Source: Ischnura elegans
Taxonomy: Eukaryota; Arthropoda; Insecta; Odonata; Coenagrionidae
Reading direction: 5' to 3'
NCBI RefSeq assembly: GCF_921293095.1
Contig: NC_060258.1
Location: 248,001-312,000 of the forward strand
DNA: 64,000 bases
Positions 1 through 11,109 of the stretch are shown here, one piece after another. The first letter of the stretch is position 1. The number at the start of each line of letters is the position of its first letter. Both the position numbers and the translations under genes were made by a program. The notes beneath the pieces are model-generated. The model was given only the letters and a program-made list of their open reading frames with translations, ran no database searches and was not told the origin of the DNA.

Positions 1-2304
1 GGTATAGGACTGGGAACAGTATCAGCAGGAGAACCTTTTGGAATAAAAACATCGAAACAATAGAAAGAGCTTTCATACTATGCACATGCAAGCTTATCCA
101 TGTCACACATCTATTTCATGCACGTGAGTACCTGGTTCAATATATGCGTGTGGTAGAGTCACAAACATTAAAAGATTAACGGAGTTTTCAACTACATTTT
201 TTAAAAATTGAGTTAAATTGTAGATTATTAAAACATATCATCCTAGCCAGTAACAAGGAGTTTAAACTTCTTATAATAACTTCATTGTACATATATCACG
301 TATGCATTAAATTTTAAAGTAATACGAAAGATTTGACCACCAATTCTCAAGGTCACGGACGTGCCAATCATCGCAGCGGAAATATACTCAGGTATTTCTT
401 AAATCCTCTTTCACATGGCAGCATGGCAGCATTAACATAATACTCTTTGCCCCAATCATTAAAAATGCCACTCAGAGGGTATCATTTGTGTTAAATTTTA
501 AAGTTTTCAGTGAAAATAAACTCTTATAGAATTAGTGAGTTCCTTGAGGAATCATTCTTTCAGAGGATTGTTTCAATGCTTATGGGCATTCAGTGTGTAT
601 TAAGATGGTCCTGTATTTTACAATTCAGAGACCGAAGATGAATAAATGTTATTGTCATAAGTATAATTATAAAATGTGAAAAAATCATGGTTTAAAAATC
701 AGTTGGTTTATTTGCTGGGGTCTGAGGAAAGAGCCGAAGGCTTGATGGCTGAATTGAAATTAATATCTCTAAGTATACTTTTGATGAAAAACTTGCCAAA
801 AAATGGAACAACTCCACTGACGGAAAATATTTTTACAAAAGAAAGCTGCATTGTTCAAAAGGTACTATGAGGGTAAAAAGAAGGCTGGGAGCTGCTATGT
901 ACTTGGAGGTTACACGTTAGTCTGATATTGCTTAAAGAATAAGAGTAGATATCACACCGAGCGATTCAGGGAATATGCATCAGAATCCCACCAAATTTTC
1001 AGACATAAACTGAAATTATAAATAAAGAGAGATATTTTAAGGGACGAATAGGTCTGGAAATTTATTTTGTCCTTGCTTTGAGTACTTAAAAAAGTTCTAG
1101 GCGGAACTTCGTTTGCGCATTTACTTTTTATATGAAACCGACTGCATTCTTACCACCCCAAACAAATGCCTAACCTTGCTTATGACACATTATACCTACA
1201 TCTGCGCACTAGATGTAGACGTGAGTCTTCCGGACAAAAGAAGAAACTATCGACTGAAAATTGAATCTGTCACTGAAATTTAATCGATAGCCATTCATTT
1301 TTACCCTATTATACCCTAATTTATTCTGCATCAAGAAAACATGACAGTGAATTGGAAAATTTGATGACGGAATGGACAGTGAGGCAAGGAAGCTTAGTAA
1401 GCAAACTGATCCATTGCCATCTATCTAGGTAGCGTTAAACTCAACCACATAAAAAAACAAGAAACATATGCTATACTAGGAACGACTAGAATCACAGATT
1501 AAACAACACATGAAACAAACCGGATGTCGATTCAATCAACGTAACAGAAAAATGCGAGCATCGTTTCTGCTACTGTGCCATGAAGCCAAAAGTATTTCTC
1601 ATAGTTAGTATCTGTAAAAAAAAGCAATGTACCCGAATTTGAGGAATTCTAGTGTCTTAATGAAGCAATCAATTTCAATCCAACAAAGAGCATAAGGAGG
1701 AGAACTTATTTCTGCCTTTGATTATTTGCTATTAAAAATATTCGCTTCGTATTATTTCCTTTACTTAAGGGGCCCGGATACCTCGACCGATTTCGAAACG
1801 CAGCTTCTTCCCCCCTCCACCGAAAAACTCAGCACTATGCCTGGCGAGCCTAGCGAGAGGCCTTGGACCCGAGAGAGGGGGAATTTGGCGGTGGGGGAAG
1901 TGTTTAGGGAAGGTAGGGGAAGCGATGTGGAGTGAGACGAAGGGGAAATAGACGTCTCAGAGGTCTGAAAATTGGCGAGCCGACTTCTCTCTCTCGGTTT
2001 GAGTTTGAGGGTTCTGTCCAGGTCGTCCAGCCGACGCGATCAACTCTCCGCCGCATGGAAGTAAAGAGATCTCAATGCAGTCTTTGGGTTTGGGAAATAT
2101 ATATTATTTACGGAGGAGACTTATACGGACATAGGCGTTTCGTCTCGTCGACATACGAGAGTACTCATAGTTTATTTAAAAAAAATGATTTGACAATTAA
2201 TGCAATCTCATGTAGTATCGGACAAATACGGTTAAAAAGAATGGCACGGTATAATTTTATTAATATACGCATTTTTTCAGAATTTCCTTGGTTTTTGCGG
2301 TGTT
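1..2304. other. Gene-free stretch
   Basis: No coding region, RNA gene or element boundary can be supported here. Most of it is AT-rich. A patch at about 1770-2160 is clearly richer in G and C and lies just past the 3' end of the broken transposase gene on the minus strand. It may be the outer part of that element, but no terminal repeat was found. Confidence 0.5.
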
Positions 2305-3725
2305 TCAAACCCTCAAAATGTTAATGGAGTAGTTGTCAATGAAAATCGTTACTCTCGCTGTTAATAAAAATTTATTTCGTATTTTTTCCAATTTCAAAAT
2401 TGCTGGGAGAAGGTGATCGAGGTAAAATGATTTTAACTTCTCCACCATGTGGCATTCCCAAAAAGCTTTGTCCCTGAGATTTTTTTCTGATATAAAACCT
2501 TGTGGGGTCCAAATTAAAAATATGCAATACGTTTTCTTTGAAATATTCAGTTGCCCCTGGATTTGGTAAAAATAACCTGAATTTCTCTTCAGACTTATAT
2601 TACCCTCCCGAATGTCGCAGTATTTAATTGTTTTGTTTTTAATACCCTCAATAGGAGTGATATCTTTGCATGAATAAGGGAACTTCACTTCCACAATTCC
2701 TTCTCCATCCTCCAGTTGGCCATCAGGGGAGGCAGCCAAAAATGGGAACTCCTCGTCCACGTACAGTCCAGCTGGAAACACTTTTTGACCAGTCTTTTTT
2801 TCATATTCCTCCAAGGCGATTTTCTCCATCGTTTGGCCTTATTCAATGGCCTTATTTTTGGCATATCTTGGGCGAAGAATGGACCGGACTGTATTATCCC
2901 GAGCGGTTGTCGCCCGAAGTTTACAAACGCGGCCGAACGCACAGGCAGTCAGCCTTTTTAGCCTCTCGGCCATCGACAATTTGGAGTGCCGCTGGTCCCT
3001 AGTCTTCTCCTCGAGAGCTGTCCTCTCATCGGCACTGAGGATGATTTCTTCAATAAAAGCCTATGCGGCTTCAGCATCAATTTCCACTGACTGGGTTTCA
3101 ATCAGCCCATAGCGTCAGGGCCATCCATACGAGTCCTTTTACGCCCTGGATGGGGCATGTCAAGTTTTCTTTTCGATCTACTCTCTGCCTCCCTTATTTT
3201 TTGAGAAGCGTACTTATTGGTGAATTTTCCTGGGCTCTTTGTGGCCAACTTCTTGTGAATAATGGTTTGTAATTTCGGTCCCACACTATGGGCAATTGCT
3301 GCAACCTCACATCTTGCAGCATATGATCCTCGAAGGGAAAAATTCACCCTTTTGCCACCGATGTATTTCGCCACGTAGGAATTGTACATCTCTGCCAAGT
3401 TATTGTTAGCATTAAATACTAAACTTGGCACGTGGCGAGCAAGAAGAGTATTTGCGTAGGACAAATCCTCCCAAATACCACTTCCTATGAGTTGGAGAAC
3501 CAAGTTTAGCTCACCCGACTTAGGACCCTTGCAAAAGTACTCCTTGCAATTTTCGTGCTCTCCAAATACATGATTATGGCCGTTTCTAATGTCGCTCTCC
3601 AAAAGCTTGATCGCCTCTGCAAACGTATCTTGTCCTCCCTGGCCCCTGTACTGGATCGCTGAAGTCACAGCAGTCCTAAGTCGCAGCAAACATTCGGAAA
3701 CTTTCTTCCGAAGGCTAAATGGCAC
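2305..3725 (-). pseudogene. Broken Mutator-like transposase / YqaJ nuclease gene
   Basis: Read on the minus strand. The upstream block, 3725 down to 3102, resembles the C-terminal part of the Mutator-like transposase domain found in multicopy arthropod proteins; it contains HVFGEHENCKEYFC and GGKRVNFSLRGSY. The downstream block, 2829 down to 2305, resembles the YqaJ-type recombinase/exonuclease domain, with LAASPDG, then GIVEVKFP (the E-x-K part of the nuclease site), then YQIQGQLN. The linking stretch is open in one frame except for TAG at 3061-3063 and TAA at 2839-2841, and the first block ends in a stop at a frame change. The order transposase then YqaJ nuclease is what I recall for this family. 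It is a dead copy lacking its N-terminal part. Terminal repeats were not found, so the element's extent is unknown. Confidence 0.7.
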
Positions 3726-4632
3726 CTGCCCTTTAGCATTTCTTGTCCTCTTACTTATCTCACGAATCCTATTGCAGTAATTCCGAATTAAATGATTAGA
3801 GAATTCTATCTTTAATACAGGTAAATTAACCCCGTATGGGAGTATATTACAGCACAGTAATTCCTAATTAGTTCGACGTAGGACTGGTCTTATATTATAT
3901 TGACGGTTAAGACTTGTGTGCGTCAGTTTAATGACACCGAAAGGCATGGAAATAAGATATTTTTGTAGAATAATTAGAATATAGAAATCTCTTAATATTT
4001 AATGCATCCTTTTCAAAAATTTATCCTTAAAATGCAGAAAGGCATTGTTTAAAACTAACTAACCAGAATCGTAATCGGCGAGCTGTGATCGTATTAAAAA
4101 CACTTACATGGCTCCAGTGTAATTATAGCGCAATATTGTAGATATTAGTCTTATTAAACGTGTTGTGCAAAAATGGGCTACGGCTACTTGCGTCTTTGTT
4201 CATTAAAATTGAGATACGCGGGATAAGTTGTGAGAAACGTCCGCAATTTGAAACATCATCAGCCCAAATCATTCTTGGTAGGGAATATGTGATTATTTTG
4301 TTCATTTGTGCATATTTTTACATAAATTTTACAAAATAAATTTGTAATATACATTCAAAGTATTATTAACTTACATGTTGAGTGATTACATCACTTGTTT
4401 TCCTAGTTGGAATGAGGACGTGGGTGTTGTAGTCACTACTCCAGCCCCATCAGAGACATAAATAATCAATCTGAGGGAATAGTTTGTTCTAACAGGCCGG
4501 GAGTGAAAACCGTGACCTCAGATTTTCCAACTGAAAATCCGACCTTGACGCAATGGAAGCCGGAAAACAATCCTTCGTCGAAGGCAAGTGGCTCAAACAA
4601 TGGAGAAATGAAATCATCATTAGTCAACAATC
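3726..4632. other. Gene-free stretch
   Basis: AT-rich sequence between two element relics. No coding or structural feature is supported. Confidence 0.45.
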
Positions 4633-5391
4633 CTAAGATTGGTTTGACGCAGCTCTCCATTTCTCTCTCCTATCCGCTAATCTCTTCATAGCTACATATT
4701 TATTCTCTTTTACATCCTTTATAACCTGTCCGATATAACTCATTCGGGGCCGTCCCTTGCCCTTTTTCCCTTCCACTTGTCCTTCAACGATTGTCTTCAT
4801 CAGTCCATCGTGCCTCAAAATGTGGCCAACTAAGTTGTCCCTTCTTCTGCTTAATGTTTTTAGGAGGCTTCTCTTTTCTCCTACTCTCCTTAGCACTTCA
4901 TGGTTACTCACACGGTCAATCCATTTTATCTTCATCATTCTTCGGTAGCACCACATTTCGAATGCTTCCACTCTTGACTTCCCTGCTGCTGTCAACGTCC
5001 AAGCCTCGCTTCCATAGAGAAACATACTCCATATGTAGCATCTGATGAATTGTTTCCTTACTTCTATGCTGGTATTTTCAGCTGTAAGAAGATTCTTCTT
5101 TTTGTAGAAAGCCCTCTTCGCCTGCGCTATTCTATTGTGTATTTCTTTCTTGCTCCGTCCATCGCTGGTAATTCGGCTTCCCAGGTACGAGAACTCGTTC
5201 ACCTCTTCAAGCTTATGCTTTCCTAGGTTGATGTTTGTTTTAGCCTCCTCTCTTTTACTGCAAACTAATATCTTAGTCTTCTTTTTGTTGATTTTCAGCT
5301 GATATCTGGCCATTGTCCTTTCCATGTTTGTCAGCGTCTTCTTCAAATCCTTCTCTGTCTCGGCTATGACTGCTATGTCGTCAGCAAATCG

Positions 5392-5789
5392 CACACTGAG
5401 AGAACAGGTTTGGATGCTACACCCTAAACCCTTTTGGGCGGGGAGATTTGGATGCGCCATCAAGAATCATGCGACGTCAGAACTAACTCTTTGGATGTGA
5501 GAACCAAAGGCAAAGAATGTCACACCAAACACGCCCAGTCATCGTCCTTTGGATGGGAGAACCAAAGTTATGGTTAGTGCACTCAACCGGTTTAGGTACG
5601 AAATCTAAATCTATTGTTACGCGCTCTGGTGGCAATCTCATGAAGCTCTCTAGCACCCGCAGTTCTGTGTTCAGCCGTGGAAGCCGTAGACACGTGTGGA
5701 CTTGTTGTGGGCAAAACGGGCGAACTCTGCTGCCGCTTGTGCTTCGTTGCTCTTGCTGCTCGAGATTATGGACGAAAATTAGTATGCTG
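5392..5789. mobile_element. Insert splitting the LINE gene
   Basis: About 398 bp interrupts the reverse transcriptase reading frame. It is more GC-rich than its surroundings and has no clear gene. Near its left side the motif TTTGGATG(T/G)GAGAACCAAAG occurs twice, at about 5490-5509 and 5548-5567. Its right edge is the centre of a perfect 30-bp palindrome shared with the LINE. No target duplication was recognised, so it may be a small non-autonomous element or the product of a rearrangement. Confidence 0.5.
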
Positions 5790-5804
5790 CAGCATACTAA
5801 TTTT
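5775..5804. repeat. Perfect 30-bp palindrome at insert junction
   Basis: Arms of 15 bp (AAAATTAGTATGCTG and its reverse complement) meet with no spacer. The right arm belongs to the LINE coding sequence (minus-strand residues KISML). The left arm is therefore an inverted copy of LINE sequence at the end of the insert, as expected from a fold-back or template-switch event. Confidence 0.85.
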
Positions 5805-6035
5805 TTCTCCGTGGATATTGACACCCGAAGCTTTCTGCTTGATTTCGTTGATGGCTTTCTCTATGTAAACATTAAAAATTAAGGGGAAAGCGCACAACCT
5901 TGTCTCACCCCTTTTCTTATTCTCGCTTCTGCACCGTTTGGTTCACATTTGATCACAGCTACTTGGATTTTATACAAACTATGAATAATTCTACGATCAT
6001 TGTAGAGTACGCCGATTTCTTTCAAAATTCTAAGC

Positions 6036-6739
6036 AATGAAATATACCAGTAAAACATATCATAAATTCACAAAATTTGTTAGACAAACACTTTGACTAC
6101 CTTGACACCGACATCAGCTACTTAATGCACGGTACATGTTGGTTAACCTCTGAGAAATACCCTACAATATGAATCCGGTACTTTGTTTCAATTTACCCAC
6201 ATTGTTACTATTGCTTTTTCACCTAAATTTGATGAATCCACTTAGTCGTAATCAATAGCATAATGCGATTTTGAAGAAGTGGACACAAAAACTATCCGCG
6301 GAATAAGAGTGTCTTGACCTACCGCGAACTATATTTTATTGTCAATGGGAATTTCGTGATGCATTATCACTGTCACACGCTAACACCGTGGCAGTTAGTT
6401 ATCCCTTCGTGTAAAGCTGTATAACTTAAAGATAATTTAAAGTCCTCTGACAGGTAAATATTCGTAGACTATAAATGTTTGCATAACAATTCCTTGCCAA
6501 ATGAACGATTTCATACAAATACTATTACGACCCGTTAACGCAGATGTTTTCGAGTATGGTCTATCACCTCTGCAAACCTGGATAAGGAGCTTTGCGTATA
6601 TGCCTCATGTATCATAGATAATTGACGTAAGGAAATAGCAAATTAAGACAGGCGAAAATAAAACTATCCTTTCAGAAAGAAAAAAAGAGTATCCAGGACA
6701 GATTTCGAGTGGAAATTGGGTTGATCATGAATAATCCGA
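6036..6739. other. Gene-free stretch
   Basis: AT-rich. Nothing supported by sequence. Confidence 0.4.
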
Positions 6740-7140
6740 ATCGAGGAACTGGCTCCAATAGAGATGACAATTCAGCGAGGAAATCTGTCGCCAACTAGAT
6801 AATTTTTTGGAATTTTTTTAATGTCATCTAAAGTCACTGAAGTCAATAAGGAACTTACAAAAAGATTAGGCGTTGTTTTGAAAACAGTGGCATCAAAACG
6901 CGCAATCAACGTGGAAGGGTTATATAAATATGCTCTAAGGATGGCAAGGATCTGCGTGGATGGTATTACATGCCATCCTCAGTTCATGCAGGTGATATTA
7001 TTTTAGGCGGGCATTATTTTAGGATATTATGCCGGCGCTACAGAGTTACGCCAGGAAATTTTCAACTGCTACGGTCGATGAAGATCTCTTGAACATACTA
7101 TTATTGTATGCTGACCCCGTATTATCATCAAGGGAACCTT
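6740..7140 (+). pseudogene. Transib (RAG1-related) transposase relic
   Basis: The plus strand holds consecutive pieces matching, as I recall it, the C-terminal half of Transib transposases. A segment DNSARK at about 6760 corresponds to a conserved N-x-AR motif. An open piece at 6821-7006 contains KELTKRLGVVLKTVAS and KYALRMARICVDG. In another frame, after 7020, come SYARKFSTATVDEDLLN and LYADPVLSS, resembling the conserved end of the protein (RK-S-R, then LL, then DP). Several frame changes and stops separate them, and the block with the catalytic glutamate is missing or scrambled. It lies 8.8 kb from the Transib element at 15.9 kb. No terminal repeats were found. Assignment rests on motif memory only. 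Confidence 0.6.
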
Positions 7141-10100
7141 AATAAATGTGAAGAATGCCTTACCCACCCGAAGTTATGAATCTTCTACTGCCTTCAATAA
7201 ATGCATATTATGACTTCACTAACTAAGATGGTTCAATCGGGGACTAACTCGGGTTAGCAATACCAAATTTTATGTCATTAGAATGTCTTTACGTCATTTC
7301 TTCCTGACAATTAAGTTCAACGTATCAATGCGTTAAATGGTGGAAGTTCGACATATTTAAATAAATAAAATATGGTAGCCCTCTCCCACAAATATTTTTG
7401 TGGAAAGGGACTATAATACCCATTGCCGTGAACTCTTGTTCAAGGATGGAAAAATTTTTATAACAAACTAACGCAAATGGAAGATGATAAAATATCTGCC
7501 TGTTTAGGCATTCATCTGCTCGAAAGGATTATTATTTCGCCTAATAATTAACATTCAATGTAATGAAAATCAGGAATACTTCTCCCTTACCCTCTTTTCT
7601 CCTTAGACCACAAAAAATGATTTTAAATCATTCAACTAAGTAAAGTTATACATAATTAAGACATTTTCAACAAATATGGCGGTTCTGCGAGCAGTATAGG
7701 AGCCTAAAACCATTGGTCCAGCCTGACAAGCCGTTCCTACCACTGTGAGCAGGACGCCAGGTTCTCGGAACAACTCTTGCCCTTCCACCCGCCACCTGCG
7801 GTGCATAACTCTGTGCAGGAGTCAACGCCTCGCTGGACATCACGAGACGGACTGCTACAATAACCTCTTTACCTTCCAACAGCTGGACTTCCCAATTTTC
7901 TTTATTTGTTTGTATTATCTTCTGTTCACTCCTTCGCCCTAAGTACAATGAGACCCTTTCCTTCTCCCTCCCCACACTCATGCCTTTCCCACCATTTCAT
8001 TTCGGTCGCATGTCCCTGGGAAGGAGGTGCGAACTGGGGAATACCGCGAGGGAGGGCAATGGAAGGGACGGGAGAGAGAGGGTTTTCGGAACTCCATTGA
8101 GGGATTATATGGAAAGGGCAAACGGATTGTTTCAGAACATTTGGGTGCCGGGTGAAAGAAAAGCAAAGACGGAGGAAATGGAAATATGAGTTGTCGAGCA
8201 AGAGATAGTGTGAGGCGACAGGGAGGGGGTGCGTAATGAGAGGGAAAACCAAGGGGCTAAGGAGAGAAGAGAAGTGAAAAAGGACGGAGCGAAGTTGGGG
8301 GTGGATTGATGGTGGATGGAGGATGGGGGGGGAAAAGGGGGGGGGGGCACCTATCCCCACCCTTTGCCTTTCATACACTTCACTATCCCTTCTTCTTCCA
8401 CTCTCCCTCCCCCGCACACAATTTCCTGTCACGTAAAGTAGCGTAACCGGATAATGTTTGCGGAAATTATGTGGTACGCTCAAATAACTAATTTACACAA
8501 TAATACTGCGTTAAAAGTAGCAATGTAAAAAGCATCCAAATCATGTCGATTAATTACCATGAATATTTGATCAGCAATATGAGGCATTATATACTCCGGT
8601 CAGGGTAGCCTTTTTTAGTCGAAATTAAAATGACGATGATGCACTAAGCGGCATGAAACTATCACATTTGTATGGAGCGAAATATTTAAGTATGAGATGT
8701 TGCGGATATTGCGTGAACGCGAGCATCCTGTTGGCTTTATCAAAAGTATGCAGCCGTGAATCCTTGACAGATGTATGAGTTAATGATGTGATGTTATAAT
8801 AAAAAAAATAAATTAGAGACACAAGCTGAGTCCTGAAATCAATCAGTAATTTTGAAGTCTCCTAAGAAACAACACTGGTTCCATTTAAAATAAGGCATCC
8901 ACATAACCATGACTTTGAGTAAATTTGGTGCAAAGAAACTTCCCTCTAAATTATGTAACAGCGAATTTTGTCTTGTATTTACAAAGGGAAAAGGAAAAAA
9001 GTCCGTGGAACGATGCACATCAGTGTTCGGATTAATGGTTTTCCGTATGCTTCATTCCAATATATGCAGGAGTTACGAATAATGCTGTCATATCTTTTGA
9101 ACTATAACTTTGTTATTGTTTTCGTCGTCAATATTTTGCATAGACAAAAAAGGACGTCAGTTTAATGAAAATGCTATTGTCGGGCACGAAGTGTAGAAGT
9201 GAGTTTTTAAAAAAGCCGGATTCCTAGATGTTTTGCTTCCGATTGGAACACGCAAGTTTATTAGAATTCGCATTAAATTTTTTAACAAACATATTGAAAA
9301 ACATCATGCGTAGTACATGTTGTCCATAGGTTCTTGATATACCTCACAACAAAATTAAAATCACTTAGAGAAACTATATACGTTTCTATAACAAAGATGT
9401 AAATCCGCACGCTGGTCCACGAAGCGTAATCGATGACGCGCAATGAACTTTCAAGAATTACTATGATTTTCGCAGAGCTGTAGGCACGGTAATTTCCCGA
9501 GCTAACCTTCTCCATAAAACATGGTCGGAGTTTGATATTGAACTGTATATCACTGATAACCTTTTAGCAAGAGAGAATACACCGATAAAACTAAAATATT
9601 ACCTTACCACATTGACAGTAATAACTCTATACAATTTAATACTGAAGTTTATATAAACCGAGCAGGATAATACGTAGGATTTTTTTTTCCGTTACTGGCG
9701 TTTCCGATACTATATATACAAAATTCATTACCACGCATATACTGTGCATGCGCAAATGCTTCTTGCTTGCATTGAAAAACATCACTTTTTTATAACACGG
9801 GAACGAAATATTCATGGAAAAATATCATCATGATGAGGAAGTAATCTGGCCATGAAGTCATGTAATGTTAAAAAAGTACGCAACGTTCTGTTCGTCTACC
9901 GTGAATCAGTTCCTATTTCTGAGCGTGTTTCTGACCCAGAATCAAAATCGGCTCAGAAGGATGGAGTTCACATCTCACGCTAAACGCCCCTCACAAAGCG
10001 TACATCCTCCATAGGATGAGGACTACTCGGCGGCTGCCGGCGTACTGACGGCAACAGACCCTATGCTAGCGCTCTCTCCTTCCTATGCCCCTCCTCCAGC

Positions 10101-11109
10101 GCGCTGAGTCTCGCTCAGAGGCTGAAGCGATGTAAACGGGAGAATGTCGCAGCCGTGGAGAACGAAAAATAGCGTGCAAAGGTTCGCATGGATTGACTTA
10201 GTGCCGCTACTATGAGGACTACATTAAAATGGTATGGATTAATATGAAGATAAAGGATTATCGTTTAAAAAGACCGTAAAACATTTTGGGTTCCGTCATC
10301 TTACACGCCGTAGCAGGCAGCCAATTTTGCCGAATTTAGTGTTTTTCCGTGGTCAATATTGCAGTATGAAAAACGAGAAATGAAAAATTACGACGATCTT
10401 TTTAAATATCCATGTTTCTTCTTCGTTAATGAGCATTCAAATGTTATGTGCATAGAATAACAGAGGCCTCAGACGAATCTGCCCAAACATCTGCAGCGCA
10501 GTTTTTGGACTAGGTATCCGGGAGCCTTAAGTGTTACTAAAAAGTACTCGTTTTTTGTGCGTTACATCAAGTTGCCCAAATTACAGCGCTTGGTAATCCC
10601 TCAGTTTTCGTTTCAATAACTTGGAATTTTGATATGATGAATCCAAATGTATTATCAACAATGTGGAGAAAACAAATTCTTATGCCACTGAAATTGATCG
10701 GTTTGTTGACAACAGCGAAAATATTAGCTGACTTCTAAACCAATGGGTCAATTGAAAATTGATTGGTACCATTGTGTGTCGTAGAATGTAAGTGATGAAT
10801 TATTTAGATCATGCAAGTTAAACGTCAGCAGTATATTCAGTATCGTTTTATGTTTATTCTTGTTTTGAGCTCTGGTTGTCGCTTATGATCTGCATACCGA
10901 CACAGGCGAAAACAAAGCAACATATAACAGAGAGTCTCTGAAAGCCGCACGCAGTTGCCATAACTTGCATTGTGACGCACGGTACCCTAGCAGTCCTTGA
11001 ATCATCCACTTGTTGATTCTGCAGAGTTGGGGGCAACCACGCGCCTCTTTTCTCCTCCCTCTTCCACGACGGAGATGGCGGTACGTGTATAGAAACAACC
11101 AGATAAATA
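7141..11109. other. Gene-free stretch with low-complexity patch
   Basis: No gene supported. Long reading frames at 7.9-8.5 kb are shadows of strand-skewed simple sequence. A GC-rich patch at about 9.95-10.15 kb could be a promoter-like island or part of an element, but no motif decides this. Confidence 0.45.
8215..8420. repeat. Purine-rich low-complexity tract with poly-G
   Basis: The plus strand is almost pure purine from about 8215 to 8350 and ends in G runs near 8326-8347, then turns pyrimidine-rich. Such tracts can form triplexes or quadruplexes, but nothing further shows a function. Confidence 0.6.

Larger units (their letters stand above)
4633..6035 (-). pseudogene. LINE (non-LTR) reverse transcriptase, interrupted
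   Basis: Two minus-strand pieces make one reverse transcriptase relic. The upstream piece, about 6035 to 5790, reads through a palm motif (RKGVRQGCALSP, followed by a stop) into a segment ending GEKISML. The downstream piece, 5391 to 4633, resumes at once with FADDIAVIAE, the catalytic two-aspartate motif. It continues through YLGSRIT, LYGSEAWTL and a C-terminal region with RRMMKIKWIDRVSN typical of arthropod LINEs. The two pieces are separated by an insert of about 398 bp that splits the gene exactly before the catalytic motif. No endonuclease domain is present, so the copy is 5'-truncated as well as interrupted. The LINE clade was not resolved. Confidence 0.85.

Noticed and set aside
2100..2170. 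Hammerhead-like text on the minus strand (GACGAAACGCC...GTCC)
   Set aside because: GAAAC and GTC are present but the CUGANGA core and a stem I could not be placed.
7926..8483. 185-codon open stretch on the minus strand
   Set aside because: It overlaps a purine/pyrimidine-skewed simple tract; the residues are mostly S, P, L and H with no domain, and several frames are open for the same reason.
9950..10150. GC-rich patch as a possible promoter island
   Set aside because: No gene begins nearby and no core-promoter arrangement was recognised.
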